Shown here: positions 36,186 to 49,724 of the stretch, piece after piece
How positions within the stretch are numbered: the first letter of the stretch is position 1
Layout of the letters: each line of letters begins with the position of its first letter
Source of the DNA: Adiantum capillus-veneris
Taxonomy: Eukaryota; Streptophyta; Polypodiopsida; Polypodiales; Pteridaceae
Assembly (NCBI GenBank): GCA_014529385.2
Contig: CM043945.1
Coordinates: 93,076,112 to 93,140,111 of the forward strand
Reading direction: 5' to 3'
DNA: 64,000 nt
Position numbers and translations under genes: made by a program
The notes under the pieces: model-generated
The model's database searches: none
What the model was told of the DNA's origin: nothing
What the model saw: the letters and a program-made list of their open reading frames with translations, nothing else

Positions 36186-37280
36186 CTATATGATGTTTAC
36201 AAGGACCTCGTCACCATCTCTAGTGAGATGCTCCACAAGCTCAAAGGATTGAATTCTAAGAGCATGTACTTGCATTTTCCTCTGCACCTTCAACTTCCTC
36301 ACTTCTTGGAGTAGCTTTTTTAATCCCTTTGACAAACTCATCTTGTACATGTTTGCATCTATGGAGATCTCTCGTGATATCCTTGGTGGGTAATTAAGCA
36401 TTATCTTTGATATCCAATACCTGAATAGTTGATGACGCAATTGAGGGGTCATTTTTTAATTTCTCATTTTTTGCAAGAGCTTAGTAGAACTAATGGAAAG
36501 TTACATTGATATAATCCGATAGTCAACGTTTTAAAAACCCCTCCCGAGAGAATTTAACTAATGGTAATTTTGTAAATTATTGAGGTCTCTATGTCCTAAC
36601 AAAGTCTAGAGTAAAAATTTTGACCCAATCATTGTAGAGACTTTTGTAGACATATTTAAGCAAAGCAAGAAAGAATCTCAACACATCAATGATGAAAAAT
36701 TCATTTACACCAAAATAGTAGTAACCTTTTTTAATCTCAAGAGATATTTGTGTCACATTGTATTTGACTACAGCCCCAACATCCATTAACTCATCAATAT
36801 ATTCCTCTACATCATCTCATCAACCTTTGGACTCTAATTCTTTGATGCTTTTGTTTAAAGTTTGTTTGTCTTCTTTGATTGTTTCTGCACCTCTTGCTCT
36901 AAGACTTGGGATACCTTGGGATTTATTAATTTCCACTTTGTTCCCTACATGCTAGGAAGTCGCTACACTTCCATTGTTTGATGTTGTAAGACCACTCTTG
37001 ATTAAGGCCATATCCTTTTTTCTTCATAGCTGCCTTGACTTGGGAAATTGTCATTTCTTATCTTAGTGAGGCCTTATTATGTAAACTCAAGTTGCACTTT
37101 TCTTGTCTCACTACTTTAAATAGATCCTCCACAATTTCCACTCTTTAATGCTCTTAATCCAAGCCGCTATTGATGTTTCATCCCAATTGGACCGTTAAAT
37201 AATGCTTTTTTGTCTTCTACCAATTATGTCAACAAGATGAAACATATCCAATGCTAAGAAAAACCTTTTTTCTTTTGTGG
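36186..37280 (-). pseudogene. Decayed coding region, unknown function (copy 2)
   Basis: Repeats 16306-17400. The 88-residue basic segment is 36452-36186 and the aromatic-rich frame is 36955-36589. No change between copies was seen, so this region gives no sign of selection after the duplication. Confidence 0.4.
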
Positions 37281-38959
37281 TTTATCTCTGGAAGTATGCT
37301 TGCAAAAAAAGCATGGTTATTAGGCCTGACGTAAGTTAGTCCTTCAAGCCTCATCATGCAATGCTAGATGTGGAGGTGCCGATCAAACAACAATTTAAGC
37401 CTCAAAAGGATAATGAAGTTTTCATGGTTCCATATCCACAGTTCTAGATCTAGGTTGAAAGTATATGTCACTACTTCAGTAGGATATGTTTCGTAGATGA
37501 TTACGTTGGAGCCTTTTCTACACATGAATGCTAAAGTGAGAGTATATAATTTGTGTTTAAGAGTGTTGGTAGATTGGATGGACAATTCTAGTTCAACCTT
37601 AAATAGAATCCATTCTTGAATCTCCTTGCCCAACCTATGCAAGAGGCTTCAGATTAAGTTTGAGCCTTCTACAAGTTGCGTTTATGAGTGTGGATAGCTA
37701 GCATGACTAAGTCTGCGCCTTTTCCACACATGCATGCTAGAATAAGAATCTACAAGTGTTGTTAGCCACCATGGATAGGTCAAGATCAACCTTAATGGCA
37801 TCCACTCTTGATGAGGCTGCTTGCTCAACCTATATAAGAGGCTCAAACTCTCGTCTGCTATCTTTAAGACATTATGCTAGTTTGGGACAAGCTAAAGCTC
37901 ACTGTTGTGCCTAGATTTGGCTAGCATTTGTAGGTGATTAATTAAAAGGCTCCTCTACTCATGAATGCTAAAATGAGAATCTACAAGTTGGGTTTAAGAG
38001 TTCTAGTAGCTAGCATCAAAATATAAAGTTCTACCTTAAATGGAGGTCACTTTTGAATCCGCTGCTCAAACTTAAGTTCAAGCACCCCTTGCTACCTTGA
38101 AAAGCTTATGCTAGTTTAGGATAGGTATAGCTCATTTTTGTTCCTAGATTGGCTAGCATTTGTAAAGAATTAAGTTGTCTGATCCTACTCTTCATATGAA
38201 TATTGATATGAGAGTATATAGGTTGGGTTTATGAGTGTGGGTATCTAGCATGGAAAATTCAATTTCAACCTTAAATGGAAGCCACTCTTGAAACTACTTG
38301 CCCAACCTATGCAAGTGGCTTGAACTAAATTTTGAGCATCCCTTTTGCTAGCATGGACAGGTTAGGCTCAATCTTAAATAAAAGCCACCCCCTTGAAACT
38401 ATTGAAGGGAAAGACTTTTACCAAGAGCACACTTACGACTTGCCCAATCTATACAAGAGGCTTGAACTTACGTTTGAACCTACCTCTAGATAGCATGACA
38501 AGTCAATTTCAACATTAAATGGGATCCACTTTTGACACTATTTGTCCAACCTATGGAAGCATATCAAACTTAAGTTTGAGCCTCCCCTTCTATCTTGAAA
38601 CTTTATGCTAGTTTAAGGCATATTATCACTCACATTTGTGCCTGAATTGGGCTAGCATTTGTACATGACTAAGTCTGATCCTTATCTACATATGAATGTT
38701 AATATGATAGTTTACAAGTTGGCTTTACGAGTGTGAAGATAGCTATCATTGACAAGTAAAGTTCAACGTGAAATCAAATCACTCTTTTAATTGCTTGCTT
38801 GACCTATGCAAGAGACTCGAACTTAAGTTTGAGCCTCCCTTGGTATCTTGAAAATTATATGCTAGATTAGGACATAGGCGAATAGCTCACATTTATGCCT
38901 AGTTTTGGCTAGAACCTGTACATGATTAAGTGCAAACCTCTTCTACACATGAATGTTAT

Positions 38960-40400
38960 TCCATGTCCTTTTGGTATCCAACTAAGTCAAGTCTTGCCTC
39001 ATGAGCCTAGAAATGTATGTCTGAGTAAGGGAGATGGAGGGAGCATCTAGAGAGTACTAAAATGGGGGTAGTATGTCCATACTAAAGACATGCAATTGGA
39101 ACCAAGATGCCAGCTATCATGAAGACTGCATGGCTAAGCGAGCATACCTGTCTCTAGGGAGAGCCTAGATGCTATGCATAAAAGAGACTAATTGAGTGAG
39201 CACCTCCATTGTCGATGGAGGGGTAGTGAGCTTTGCCCTAACAATCTCATGGGGTATTGAGGCTTTGGCCCATTCGAGAGATCATAGAAACCAAAGGTCT
39301 CTCCATAGATCTCCATCCATTAGTACTACCAACTTTGTTGTAGTGATCCACTAAATGTCCCCATATCTCCACTCCTATAGTGTGACAGAAGTAACAAGAG
39401 TGTCAAAGACCCAAAGCTTTGTGTGTGATTCCTAGAACTAAACCTACAAAAACATACTCTCATGTCTCCCTAATGGTGCGTAATCTCTAGTCAATCTCAT
39501 CTGTGTTGCTCTCCTTGAGAAAAATATTGTGCTACTAAAGACCACCCTGAGATGGATGTATGCATTTGTATCTCATTTGTATACTCCACAATCTCTTGAC
39601 CATATGTAGAGGTGGAGGCCTAAAATTTTCTTGCATTGTGATGCTCGTATACCCTCTCTCTACTTGTGTACTCAACTCTTGTTTAACATTAGATGCATAT
39701 AGCATAGCCAACATGTGACCAACCATGATGGTGTGATAATTCTTGAGAAGCATGGGGTCTCTTGACTTGAAGATAGACACAATTTGCAACATACTCTGAC
39801 TCTCAAGAAAACCCTTACACGTGGCTTGATTAAACATCTTAGCAAGAGCTCTGCAAGCATATATCTGGCATGAATGAATTACTCTGTCACCAAACCATCA
39901 TGATCATGTGTTCTCCTTGTATTCATTTTGTCAATGGATTTCCTTACCCTCTTAGCAGTAAAGACATTACATGTATCTTGGCATGTTTCTGGATGGTCAA
40001 ACAAGTGTAACTATCCAGATGTTGTGTAGAGAGAGATGAAATCTTCCACCCATGTCTCTATGGAGGTGATGGCGGGTGATGGTGAATGCTCATGGAATAG
40101 CCTCCATGCCTTGCCTAAATCCTGACTCATATCTAGCTAATATAGATCATGTTCTAACTGAGACACATAGGCCCTCCTCTTTCATTGTGCTAAGCGATGA
40201 AGGATAGTCCGTGATTGTCTATGTGTGGTAATATGCATGAGCACCTCTCTCTATAATTTGATCATTGTCTCTCTACACTCCTCATCATACCAATTGTTCT
40301 AGGGTATGCTCCTAGATTGTCTCCCTATAGTACATTGAGTGTGGAGATATGCCTCTGATGCTGCATCATGGAGTATCTCTATCAGCATCTAATGGCACAT
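38960..40400 (-). mobile_element. LINE reverse-transcriptase fragment (copy 2)
   Basis: Repeats 19080-20520. The open RT piece is 39837-39535 (100 residues), without the catalytic Asp-Asp box. Confidence 0.65.
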
Positions 40401-40799
40401 TAAATGGAAGCCACTCTTGAAACTAATTTCCCAAGCTATGCAAGAGGCTCAATGAGTCTCCATTGGTATCTTGAAATCTTTATGATAGTTTAGGGTATGC
40501 TATGATTCACCTATGTGCTTGATTTGGCTAGCATTCCACCTGATTAAGTGTGAGCCTTTTTTACACATGCATGCTAAAATATGAGTCTACAAGTGGGGTT
40601 TACAAGTGCTGGTAGCTACCATGTTCAACCTTAATGGAAGACACTCTATCTTGAAAACCTTATTCTAGTTTGAACAAGATATAGCTCACCATCAATGTAG
40701 ATGACTAATTTGGAGGATATTCTACAGTGGAATGCTAAAAAGAAATTCTACAAGTTGGTTTTAAGAGTTTTGTTAGCTAGCATGAAAAATCATGTTAAC

Positions 40800-42137
40800 A
40801 CTAGGTTGGTAATGGGACACTTTTATGCCCTGGGACATTTTTATGTCCTATTAAGTGACCATTTTCCTTGAATTATGTCAAGATTTTCAAAATGGATTTT
40901 GAGGTGCTATCTGTCTAGAAAGTTGTCTCATGAGCTGAAAAAAACTTGACATTTTTTTGGAATATCAACTCCATCTTTAACATTGTCCTTGCACAACATT
41001 TCACAACCTAAACTGTGTGAAAAAACAGGTCCTGTTTTTGTCTTTTTTCAACTTTTTGCAACTATACCACTCTAGAATTCATGTTTGTGAGGTCTATAAC
41101 GCTAGAGAACTATCTTTAGTAGTCTTCAACATGTCCTGATGCTTCTAGGGAGGAATAAATGTTAAAATTGTAAGTTATGACCAAATTACAAAAATTGTCA
41201 AATCTTGTTTTTTAGACAATTTTAGCTCTTTTATGATTTTTTTGGTGGCTTTCATGATATCCAAATGCAGTTTTGATTTTCTTTGTCGCATATTGTAACA
41301 TACAACTAATATTCCTTGAGTTTTGGGGCACCTAATACCCTGTTTTGCATAGTAGACAACGATGATTGTTTTTTTCAATTATAGAAGAAAACGAAACATT
41401 CTAGTATATCAAGTATAGCTTTTTCAATATTGTTAGTTTTTTGTGACAACTACATGCATTTTGTAGGTAGTAACCATATCTAGTCATAAGGATCAAATTT
41501 GGCTAGATATTGAATAGCTTCTATGGGATTCTACAACTCATAATGTTGAACCCAGTTTTTTCATGTTTGCTGTATTTAGCACTTCATCTTTGTCCCCAAG
41601 ATTCCCCTTGGTAAGAGATGTATTATTCTTTTGACATTCTCCATGGCTCCTTATGAACCTAAAGGACAATAGGGAACTAAGAAAACATGAATATATTATT
41701 TGTAATTGAGTGTGGCTATAGAAACTTTGATGATAGGTTTGCAGAATGGTAAAAATTCAACTTTTTTGTACCTATTTCTTTTGGCAAAACAAAAAATAGT
41801 GAGTGAGAAGCAATCATATGTTCTAATCACCAACCCATTGAAGTTAACTAGGGAATTTATCTCAAGTCCTACAAAAATCCCTAATATTATTTTTATGCAA
41901 CAAAACGTAAGAAATGACTGTTTTGATGAAAATGTACTGGTCCATCAAATTTGGAGGCTTGGTGTGACCAAAAGATGAGAAACTTTACAAGTTTCTTATT
42001 TTTTCCATGTGTAGTAGGCCTTGAACTATAACCTCATGAAAGGATTTTACAAAATGAGTGGATCTACTATGGTTTTGGAGGTTTTCTTCAAAACCCTGAA
42101 AGGACACTTTTATGTCCTGTTAGGTTACCAACCTAGT
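40800..42137. mobile_element. 1.34-kb terminal-inverted-repeat element (copy 2)
   Basis: Repeats 20920-22256 with one extra T at 41762-41767. The 13-bp inverted ends are at 40800-40812 and 42125-42137. The extra T joins 41706-41978 into a 90-codon ORF, but this is a chance frame in AT-rich DNA. Confidence 0.7.
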
Positions 42138-43720
42138 CTTAAACCTTAAATGGAGGCCAATATTAAATATGCTTGCCCAATCCATCCAAGATGCTCAAAC
42201 TTAAGTTTGAGCAACCCTTGCTATTGTCAAAACTTTATACTAGTTCAGGATAGGTACAACTCAAATTTGTGCTTGGATTTGGCTGGATTTTGTATGGGAT
42301 TTAGTCTGATTCTACTCTTCACATGAATGTTGATATAAGAGTCTACTGGTTGGGTTTATGAGTTTTTTTAGCTAGCGTGGACAATTCAATCTCAAACTAT
42401 TGTGGAGTCCACTCTTGAAACTACTTGCCCAACCTAGGCAAGAGACTCGAACTTAAGTTTGAGCCTCCTCCCCTACTAACCTAGAAATGCCAAGTAAATG
42501 GAAGTCACCCTTCAAACTAGTGAATGGAAAACTTTTTATTGAGAGTGTGATTACTTCTTTCCCAACCTATGGACATGCCAAGTTCAACATTAAATGGGAT
42601 TCACTCATAAAAACCACTAGTCCAATCTATGCAACTGGTTCAAACTTAGGTTTGACCCTCCCTCTAGGTAGCATGACATGCCAAGATTGACAGTAAATGA
42701 ATTTAAATCATGAAAACTCCTTGTCAAACCCAAGGAAGCGGCTCAAACTTAAGTGCAAGCTTCTCTTTCTTTCTAAAAAACTTTAAGCTAGTGTAGGGAA
42801 GACTATAGCTCACATTTGTTTCAAATTTGAGATGCATTTGTACATGACTAAGCCTATGCCTCATCTCCATATGAATGCAAATATGAGAGTCCAAAAGTTG
42901 GGTTTATGAGTGTTAGTAGCTACTATGGATAGGTCTAGCTCAACCTTAAATCAAGATTACTCTTTAAATTGCTTGCATAGCCTATGCAAGAAGCGTGAGC
43001 TTAGGTTTGAGCCTCCCTTGCTATCTTGACAATTTTATGCTAGCTTAGGCACACTTTGGCTCACCTTAGTGCCTAGATTAATTAATTTTGAACCACTTCA
43101 GTACATGAATGCTAATATGAGAGTCTATAATTTAGGTTAAAGAACATTGATAGCTAGCATAGACATGTCAAGCTCAGCCTAAAACAGAAGTCACCCTTGA
43201 AGCTACTAAAGGGAAAAGTTTCTACCAAGAGTGTGGTTACTTCTTTCCCAACCTGTGCAAGAGGCTCAAACTTAAGTTTGAGTGTCCCTCTAGCTAGCAT
43301 GGACAAACCAAGTTCAACAATAAATGATTTCTCTAATGAAAACTACTTGTCCAACCTATGGAAGTGGCTCAAACTTAAGCGCAAGCCTCCATTGCCTTCT
43401 TGAAAATTTTATGCTAGTCTAGGATAGATTATCGCTCACATTTGTCCTGAATTCTTCTTGCATTTGTGCATGGCTAAGTCTATCCCCCATCTACATTTGA
43501 ATGCTAATATTAAAGTCTACAAGTTGGTTTTATGAGTGTTGGTAGCTATCATGGACACTTATCAAGTTCAACCTTAAATAAAAGTCATTCTTTGAATTTT
43601 TTGCCTAGCCTATGCAAGAAGGTTGAAATTAATTTTGAGCTTCCCTTCCTATTTTGAAAATTGTATGCTCGTTTAGGACACGCCAAGACATAGAGAGGAG
43701 AGTCCACATATGCAATTTTA

Positions 43721-44143
43721 AATGTCACCATGCCAAGTAGGATGCCACATCATCATAGTCAAATAATTGACCATGCCACCTTGCATGCCACATCATCCTA
43801 TTGCCCCTAAGTGACATGGTATGCCTTGTCATCCTTGAGCTCCATGATCCCATATTGCCACTCACTCAATTTTCCAACTCACGTTCCACGTATTCTGCTA
43901 CTTGCATGCCACTAGCTCCCATTCTTTGCCACCTCACGTGCCAAGTAAGTTGCCACCTCACATGGAATGCCACCTCATGTGTCACACAAGTTGTCACCTT
44001 GCATGGCACCTCTCCACGTCACTTGCCAACTATGTTGCCACTTTGCACACCACATCACCGATTGTTCCATGACATTAGCCACATAGGCCACCGCCTTGCA
44101 TGTCACATCCACCATGACTGCCACATAGACTTCCATGTAGGAT
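43721..44143. repeat. GCCACnT...CATG-rich repeat (copy 2)
   Basis: Repeats 23840-24262; followed by the same AT-rich stretch to about 44570. Confidence 0.6.
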
Positions 44144-44964
44144 GGCATATTAATTCATGTTATAATTAAGAAATTATTTCCTGAGTAAATTTCAAAAATT
44201 AATTCATAAAATTGAAAAAATACATATAATCCTAAGTTAAATACCAAAAATTTTATAGCCCAATAAAAGAAATTAATTTAATCTTTTCCATCAATCTATA
44301 TTTAAGAATAATGAAAAAAACCTCATAAAAATCCTTGAAAATTGCAAAAATCTACTAAAAAATAGCTAAATTTTTTTGAAAAAACTTTAAAACTGATAAA
44401 AAGTCACCAAAAATTTTGTTTTATTTTCAAAATTTTGTATATTATCAAAGAAATTATATTAATGATTTGAAATATTGTGTGATTGAAAATTTGTACATAG
44501 AGAAATTAGCATTCTCTTTAAGGATTATCTTTGCCTCTTTAAAAAATAAGGGATTGGTTTTATTGATCCTCTTATATAAATATACATCACGTTTAAGGTG
44601 GCATAAGCATTGTTTTTCTCATTTGACCTCATTTGTATACCCCTCTTGCATGCACCCCTCTACAACTTCTACAACACTAAGGATGGATTTTGAGTCACGT
44701 AGATCACGCAAAGGTGATAGCTGATTGAAGACTCCTACACATAGCTCTAGAGGATGTCAAGGTTGCATGCCTTGAGGAGAAAATGTACAATTATCATGAG
44801 TGCAAGTAGAAATATTGTGATCATAGTCCCACGACACGTGCCTTGGTTGATTCCTTTGAGCCTCCTAGGGATGTTTTCAGGTTAGTTCCCACTCCTCTTG
44901 CCATAGCTATATCTCCCTCATCATCCTCTACATGCCAATCTTCTCCACCAATATCTTCATTTTC

Positions 44965-45312
44965 CATTGCTCATTTATCCACTCCACCTATTCCAGAGAT
45001 TGGTGCCCTTGGCATTACATCCGTGGTAGGTGCGGTTGGTGAGTTGACCCTATGGATGGGATACCTATGGGGTTTGAGTTATATAGAACCATAGAGTACT
45101 CTCTAGCATTAGTTGTACCAGCAACAACTTGTATTTGCCATTGCTCATTTATCCACTCCACCTATTCCAAAGATTGGTGTCCTTGGCATTACATCCGTGG
45201 TAGATGCGGTTGGTGAGTTGACCCCTATGGATGCGATACCTATGGGTTTGAGTTATATAGAACCATAGAGTACTCCGTAGCATTAGTTGTACCAGCAACA
45301 ACTTGTATTTCC
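44965..45312 (+). repeat. 174-bp direct tandem duplication (copy 2)
   Basis: Repeats 25084-25431. The two internal units carry the same unit-specific differences as in copy 1, so the 174-bp duplication is older than the 19.88-kb one. Confidence 0.85.
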
Positions 45313-46231
45313 TAGATATGGCTCTGCTACTCAGCCTCCCCTATTACCTCCATTGGCACCAGCTGCGACTCCACACCATCTCACTAGATCTGAATTGTGA
45401 TGTCATGCTCATGGCATGTATGATCATGATATGGCTGACCTAACAATGGTACAGTAGGGAGAGTCGTTGGAGATTTTCTTGGCTTTAATCATGTTACAAT
45501 GGGGGTGAGCATCATAAAAGATATGGAGCCCGTGTTCTTAGAGGGCTGGTACTATTGTCATCAAGAATGTGAGGTGCTCTGTTTGAGGGTTCCTCCTATT
45601 ACACCTATCACATCTCACTAGGAGACAATCCCACGACTAGAATGTCAATCTAGGGATGCAAGAAACTCGGCTAGGGCTTGGAAGCACACCAAGACGTTGT
45701 CACTCTCTTATATGAACACAATTCACTCCACAAAGACTCATGATGAACTACCTACCTGCCAATCCTAACTTTACCTCTCTCATTCAACGCACATCCGCAT
45801 GCAAATTTACAATAAAATCAAGTCCAACTCGCACCAAATTCATTAGGCATGATTTGAGATGTCTAGAAACACATATCAATAATCAAACTTTAAATTTGCA
45901 CAGTTACCCAAAATTGCTTTATCACTTCAGTGATTGTCTTGAGCATGTACTTCTCATTTAGTCTTTCACCTCGTGCAGGTGTTGGCAAGGCAGGGTAGTT
46001 CAACCAAGTGACGTGTTTCCTTTGCAGATCTGCATGTTGTTTCCAATCACTCATTGTACTGGGCAAAAGGTGGCATCTTCTTGTAATGTAGTAGGTGCCC
46101 TTTACCATGTGAATGCTCCATTTCTGGTGGTTCTATAGCCATGCCTTTCTCTATCTTGGTTGTTTGAGGTGTTCCTGAGACGTCTCTATAAAATCCTTCT
46201 CAATTGCTACCTTGCAGCATAAGCATTCATA

Positions 46232-46460
46232 CCTGATGAATAATAAGGGTAGAGCTCTGGTGCACCATTCTTCATTGATGCAAGTGGGCCTCAAAATTTG
46301 TATGTTTACTGAGTGTAGGACTCTAATCTCCCACTCCATCGCAACCTGATGAGCAACAAGGGTCGAGCTCTTGTGTACCATTCTTCATTGATATTGCCAG
46401 TGGGCCTCAAAATTTGTATGTTTACTGAGTGTCGGACTCTAATCTCCCACTCCACACTTA
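46232..46460. repeat. 114/116-bp tandem duplication (copy 2)
   Basis: Repeats 26352-26580. Confidence 0.85.
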
Positions 46461-46553
46461 TTTTAAATGGCCGTTTGGACGTGTCAAACTCCTTTCCTTC
46501 AGTACTTGAATTGCTTCATCAACCAATTTTTGACTTTGATTCAATAAGGACTC

Positions 46554-46940
46554 CTAAGAAGTTCTTTTCTTTTGAGTCGGTTTCTTCTCTTCTTCTACTT
46601 CACTAGGGCTAGGCACACCTCCTGCTTGTTCCATTTCTTTATGTTCACCTCCAACACTTTGTCCTTGGGGATCTTGTGATGACTGACCCGTTTTGGTAGT
46701 AGTCTGTTGTGTTTGTGTCTGCAATTTGATTTGTAGGCTGGTCCCCCATGCCCTTATCATCCTGATACATACTCATGATCATGTGCAGGAAGCATGCCTT
46801 TTTATGGTCTACTTTCAAGCTTGGCTTGTGGGGATGTTACTAGTGCCTTCAAATCTTCATCTCCTTCTTCAATGTCTCATTTTCTTGTTCCAAAGATTAA
46901 AGGTTTGGCCCCGGAAGCGACGCCCTTCGTGTTTTAAAAT
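46554..46940 (-). pseudogene. Gag-like polar/coiled-coil remnant (copy 2)
   Basis: Repeats 26674-27060; the 68-residue open piece is 46760-46554. Tentative for the same reasons as in copy 1. Confidence 0.3.
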
Positions 46941-47782
46941 TCTAGATGATGCATTTCATGCTCTTATGATGATTATAAGCTAAGAAATTGGTATGGGGGC
47001 ACTCTCGACACCTGCTAAATATAGTATGGGTGAACATTGTCTATATGCAATAACTAGCATGTGTAGCCATCAAAAAGATATCAAAAGTCGTCAAAAATGA
47101 AAACTTGATACATGGTACTGCAAAGAAACGTATGAGGGATAGTCTCACAAAATTTGACCCTTTTTCAGATTGGATTTTCTATTTCTCCCACCAAAAATGA
47201 CATTTTTTGGGTCAACATGGTCAAATATAGGGTAACAAATGCCCAAATTTAGACCCAAAAGGTGTGAAAAAAGAACAAATTCAAGGGATCAATCATAGTG
47301 GCATGACTTTCCCTAAGCTAGCATGCTTGTAGCTAGCTCATATCAACCGAGAAACCTCTTTCCATGTATCATTCTCTATGATCAATGTATGAGGTAGTCC
47401 CGTCCTGCATTCTACTTGTTTTTAAACTTGTGAGGGACACAACTAGGGTTTTCTCTTCTCAGATTACGGTTTGTGATTATTTGTGGAAGTGCTAAGATTC
47501 CCCATAATCGTATTTAGGGTGAATTAGGGGAGGAAGCTAGAGTTTTGCACTTAGGAAATTTGTGTTGTATCTATGCAATTAGATGCAAGGTCGCAAGAGT
47601 TATTGAATAAGATTAGGGTTTTGGGTGGAATTTTGTGCTTGTGTGTGATTGGATCTTCCATGTCTAGATTTCTCCACGAAATCTCACAGTCAGAGGCCTG
47701 AAACTTCCTTGGCTCTACCACGAACACTTCAACACAAAATTTCGTGAACCCAACCTGAAAGAAGCCAAGGTGAGGGTTCAAA

Positions 47783-48840
47783 GTTATTTCTCAAGGTATC
47801 AAGCCATGGAAAATAATCTGGAGTTACATGGGATGCACATCAATCCAGCTACAATATAAATGTTTCAAGCATTTGCCTTGTTCACGCAAGAACAACAAGT
47901 TGTAGACCAATTCCCTTTCAATGGATAAATTTGATAGCAAGGTCACCAAGTACCTTTGCAAATATGTAAAGGAGATGGAATTGCATCCTGTGCCAGAAGA
48001 TGAGATGGTCCAAAGCTTGGAGCTTATTGTGGTTCCTAAAAAATCAGAGAGCATGTAAGGGGAATCGAGAAGGCGCGTGAAAGGAATTGGGAACGATTGA
48101 AAATAATTCTAGAAGAAGAGTATCTTAAGGAGGAATCTACAAGGGTCACAAAGAGGACATTTTTGGAGTGAGTAGCAAATCAAGGATGGACTGTCGACTA
48201 TGGAGCTACTTAGAGAGTTTGAGAAATGATATGCAAAATTGTCCAAGATTGACAATACAACTTTGGATAGTGAAACGGCAAAACTCTTTTTACAAGTTGC
48301 AAGTAAAGTTGAGCCACTCTTAGAAGACAATAATTTAGAACAAGAACTAAAGACTAAATGCAATGATGGTGAAGATGTAGTATCTTTGGTAGAAAACCAA
48401 GAGCGAAGGAGATACAAGATGGTAGTCAACACTAGTCCACCTTCAAGTACTATTTTTAAGAATGATGTAAATCTTGTTCTTAAGGTTCCAAAGAGTGAAA
48501 AGTCTATGCTATATGATTTTGTTAAGGGAATTTAGGAATTGAAGCTTAAGCTTGCAAGGCTAGAAGAAAAGAGGCAATCACCAAGGCAAGATTCATGGGC
48601 AAAACCTCTAAATAGAGAGGGTTTTGTGCATAGATGTATATGGTGCGATAGCATGGATTATGCGATGAGGAATTGTAAAAGCTTTAAGGAAACAAGGATG
48701 GCTGGATACATTTGAATGACATGGGTAAGCCCTTGGGTACCAATTTTGGTAAAGGAGGCATGAAGAAGCTAGTGGAAGACAGAACCAACTCCCATTCGGC
48801 CCAAGAAATTCATTATTGATGATAAGGAGACATCATCTGT
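47783..48840 (+). pseudogene. Decayed Ty3/gypsy-type gag at the right duplication edge
   Basis: Plus-strand frames with several shifts read as an LTR-element gag. SKVTKYLCKYVKEMELHPVP and DEMVQSLELIVVP lie near 47930-48040. REHVRGIEKARERNWERLK (around 48046-48105) and YLKEESTRVTKRTFLEW follow. Then comes the open 98-codon segment 48239-48535 (SKIDNTTLDSETAKLFLQ...). Near 48630-48675 the strand reads CIWCDSMDYAMRNC, a knuckle in which the expected His is Tyr. Gag packages element RNA; this copy cannot make a full protein. The 19.88-kb copy ends directly before it, so the sequence left of 27902/47782 may be this element's own 5' region. Confidence 0.55.
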
Positions 48841-49111
48841 GTGCACTAAATCCCTCTTTGTATCCCTATATATAAAACCATCATGTGTAAATTTCACATT
48901 TTTCCCTCGATTGTACACTCACATGATACTGATAGTCATTTTTTGGCTCTGTCATTTTGGACCAAAAGACTGCCACCCTTCATCCTAGCAATGAAACTTA
49001 TGCTCTGGGTTAGGTTAACTTAGTAACACAACCACATATTTTACCCATCACGGAAAAAATTCTATGAGTTTGTTGTCTCTCTTTATTGTACATAAGTGTG
49101 TGTAAGGTACC

Positions 49112-49173
<62 letters not shown>

Positions 49174-49483
49174 TGGCCCACTCTTTGTATGTAAATATGT
49201 CTTCTTATGTTGGGCCTAGATGCAGTGTGTGTTTTATTTTCACTCCACTATTTGGGATTTATATACATGCCTTATTGGGAGTGTGTTTTTTCCGGGTCTA
49301 AGCCACTTTACATGTCTACCACCTATAATATATGTTATGCTCTTATATATGCTATATATTCCATGTCCATCTCTCATGCATATAGCATTCTCACTCAAGC
49401 CTTTGTTAAGATTGGTGTGGCTCCACTCCAGAAAAAATAAAAAATGTACATTCACTCCCTCAAGAATTTTCCGCTATGAAAGT
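48841..49483. other. Non-coding, with (AT)28 microsatellite
   Basis: No gene is seen. Pure AT dinucleotides occupy 49114-49170. The stretch ends at the left target-site duplication of the LINE. Confidence 0.7.
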
Positions 49484-49495
49484 TTCCCTTACTTT
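49484..49495. repeat. Left target-site duplication of the LINE
   Basis: TTCCCTTACTTT, matched exactly at 56457-56468. In LINE (minus) sense it starts AAAGTAAGG, A-rich as expected of sites nicked by an L1 endonuclease. Confidence 0.8.
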
Positions 49496-49502
49496 TTTTT
49501 TT
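49493..49502 (-). other. LINE poly-A tail (T10 on the plus strand)
   Basis: Ten T residues overlap and follow the left target-site duplication. They mark the 3' end of the minus-strand LINE. Confidence 0.7.
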
Positions 49503-49724
49503 CCAAGAAAAAGATCCTTCTATTAGTTACTGAGATTGCGCATAGGGCTACAACCACCTCTTCAAGAGAGGGCTACAACAACCATGGTGGGAGACTCTCC
49601 CAATGAAAAAACCAGCATATGTACAATGGGGCTAAATCAAGAAATGGGGGGAGGGAAAATCCAGACAGGTGGTCAGTAGTGCCATCGGAGTACACCCTGG
49701 ACCATGGTGTAGAGGCCCAGGATG

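Larger units (their letters stand above)
37360..43696. repeat. Degenerate ~250-bp tandem array (copy 2)
   Basis: Repeats 17480-23815 with substitutions at 37664 and 38748. The same two interruptions are present. The array units within one copy are far more diverged from each other than the two 19.88-kb copies are, so the array is much older than the large duplication. Confidence 0.8.

Noticed and set aside
49220-49606. 128-codon plus-strand ORF
   Set aside because: It crosses the LINE target-site duplication and poly-T end and is low in complexity; chance frame.
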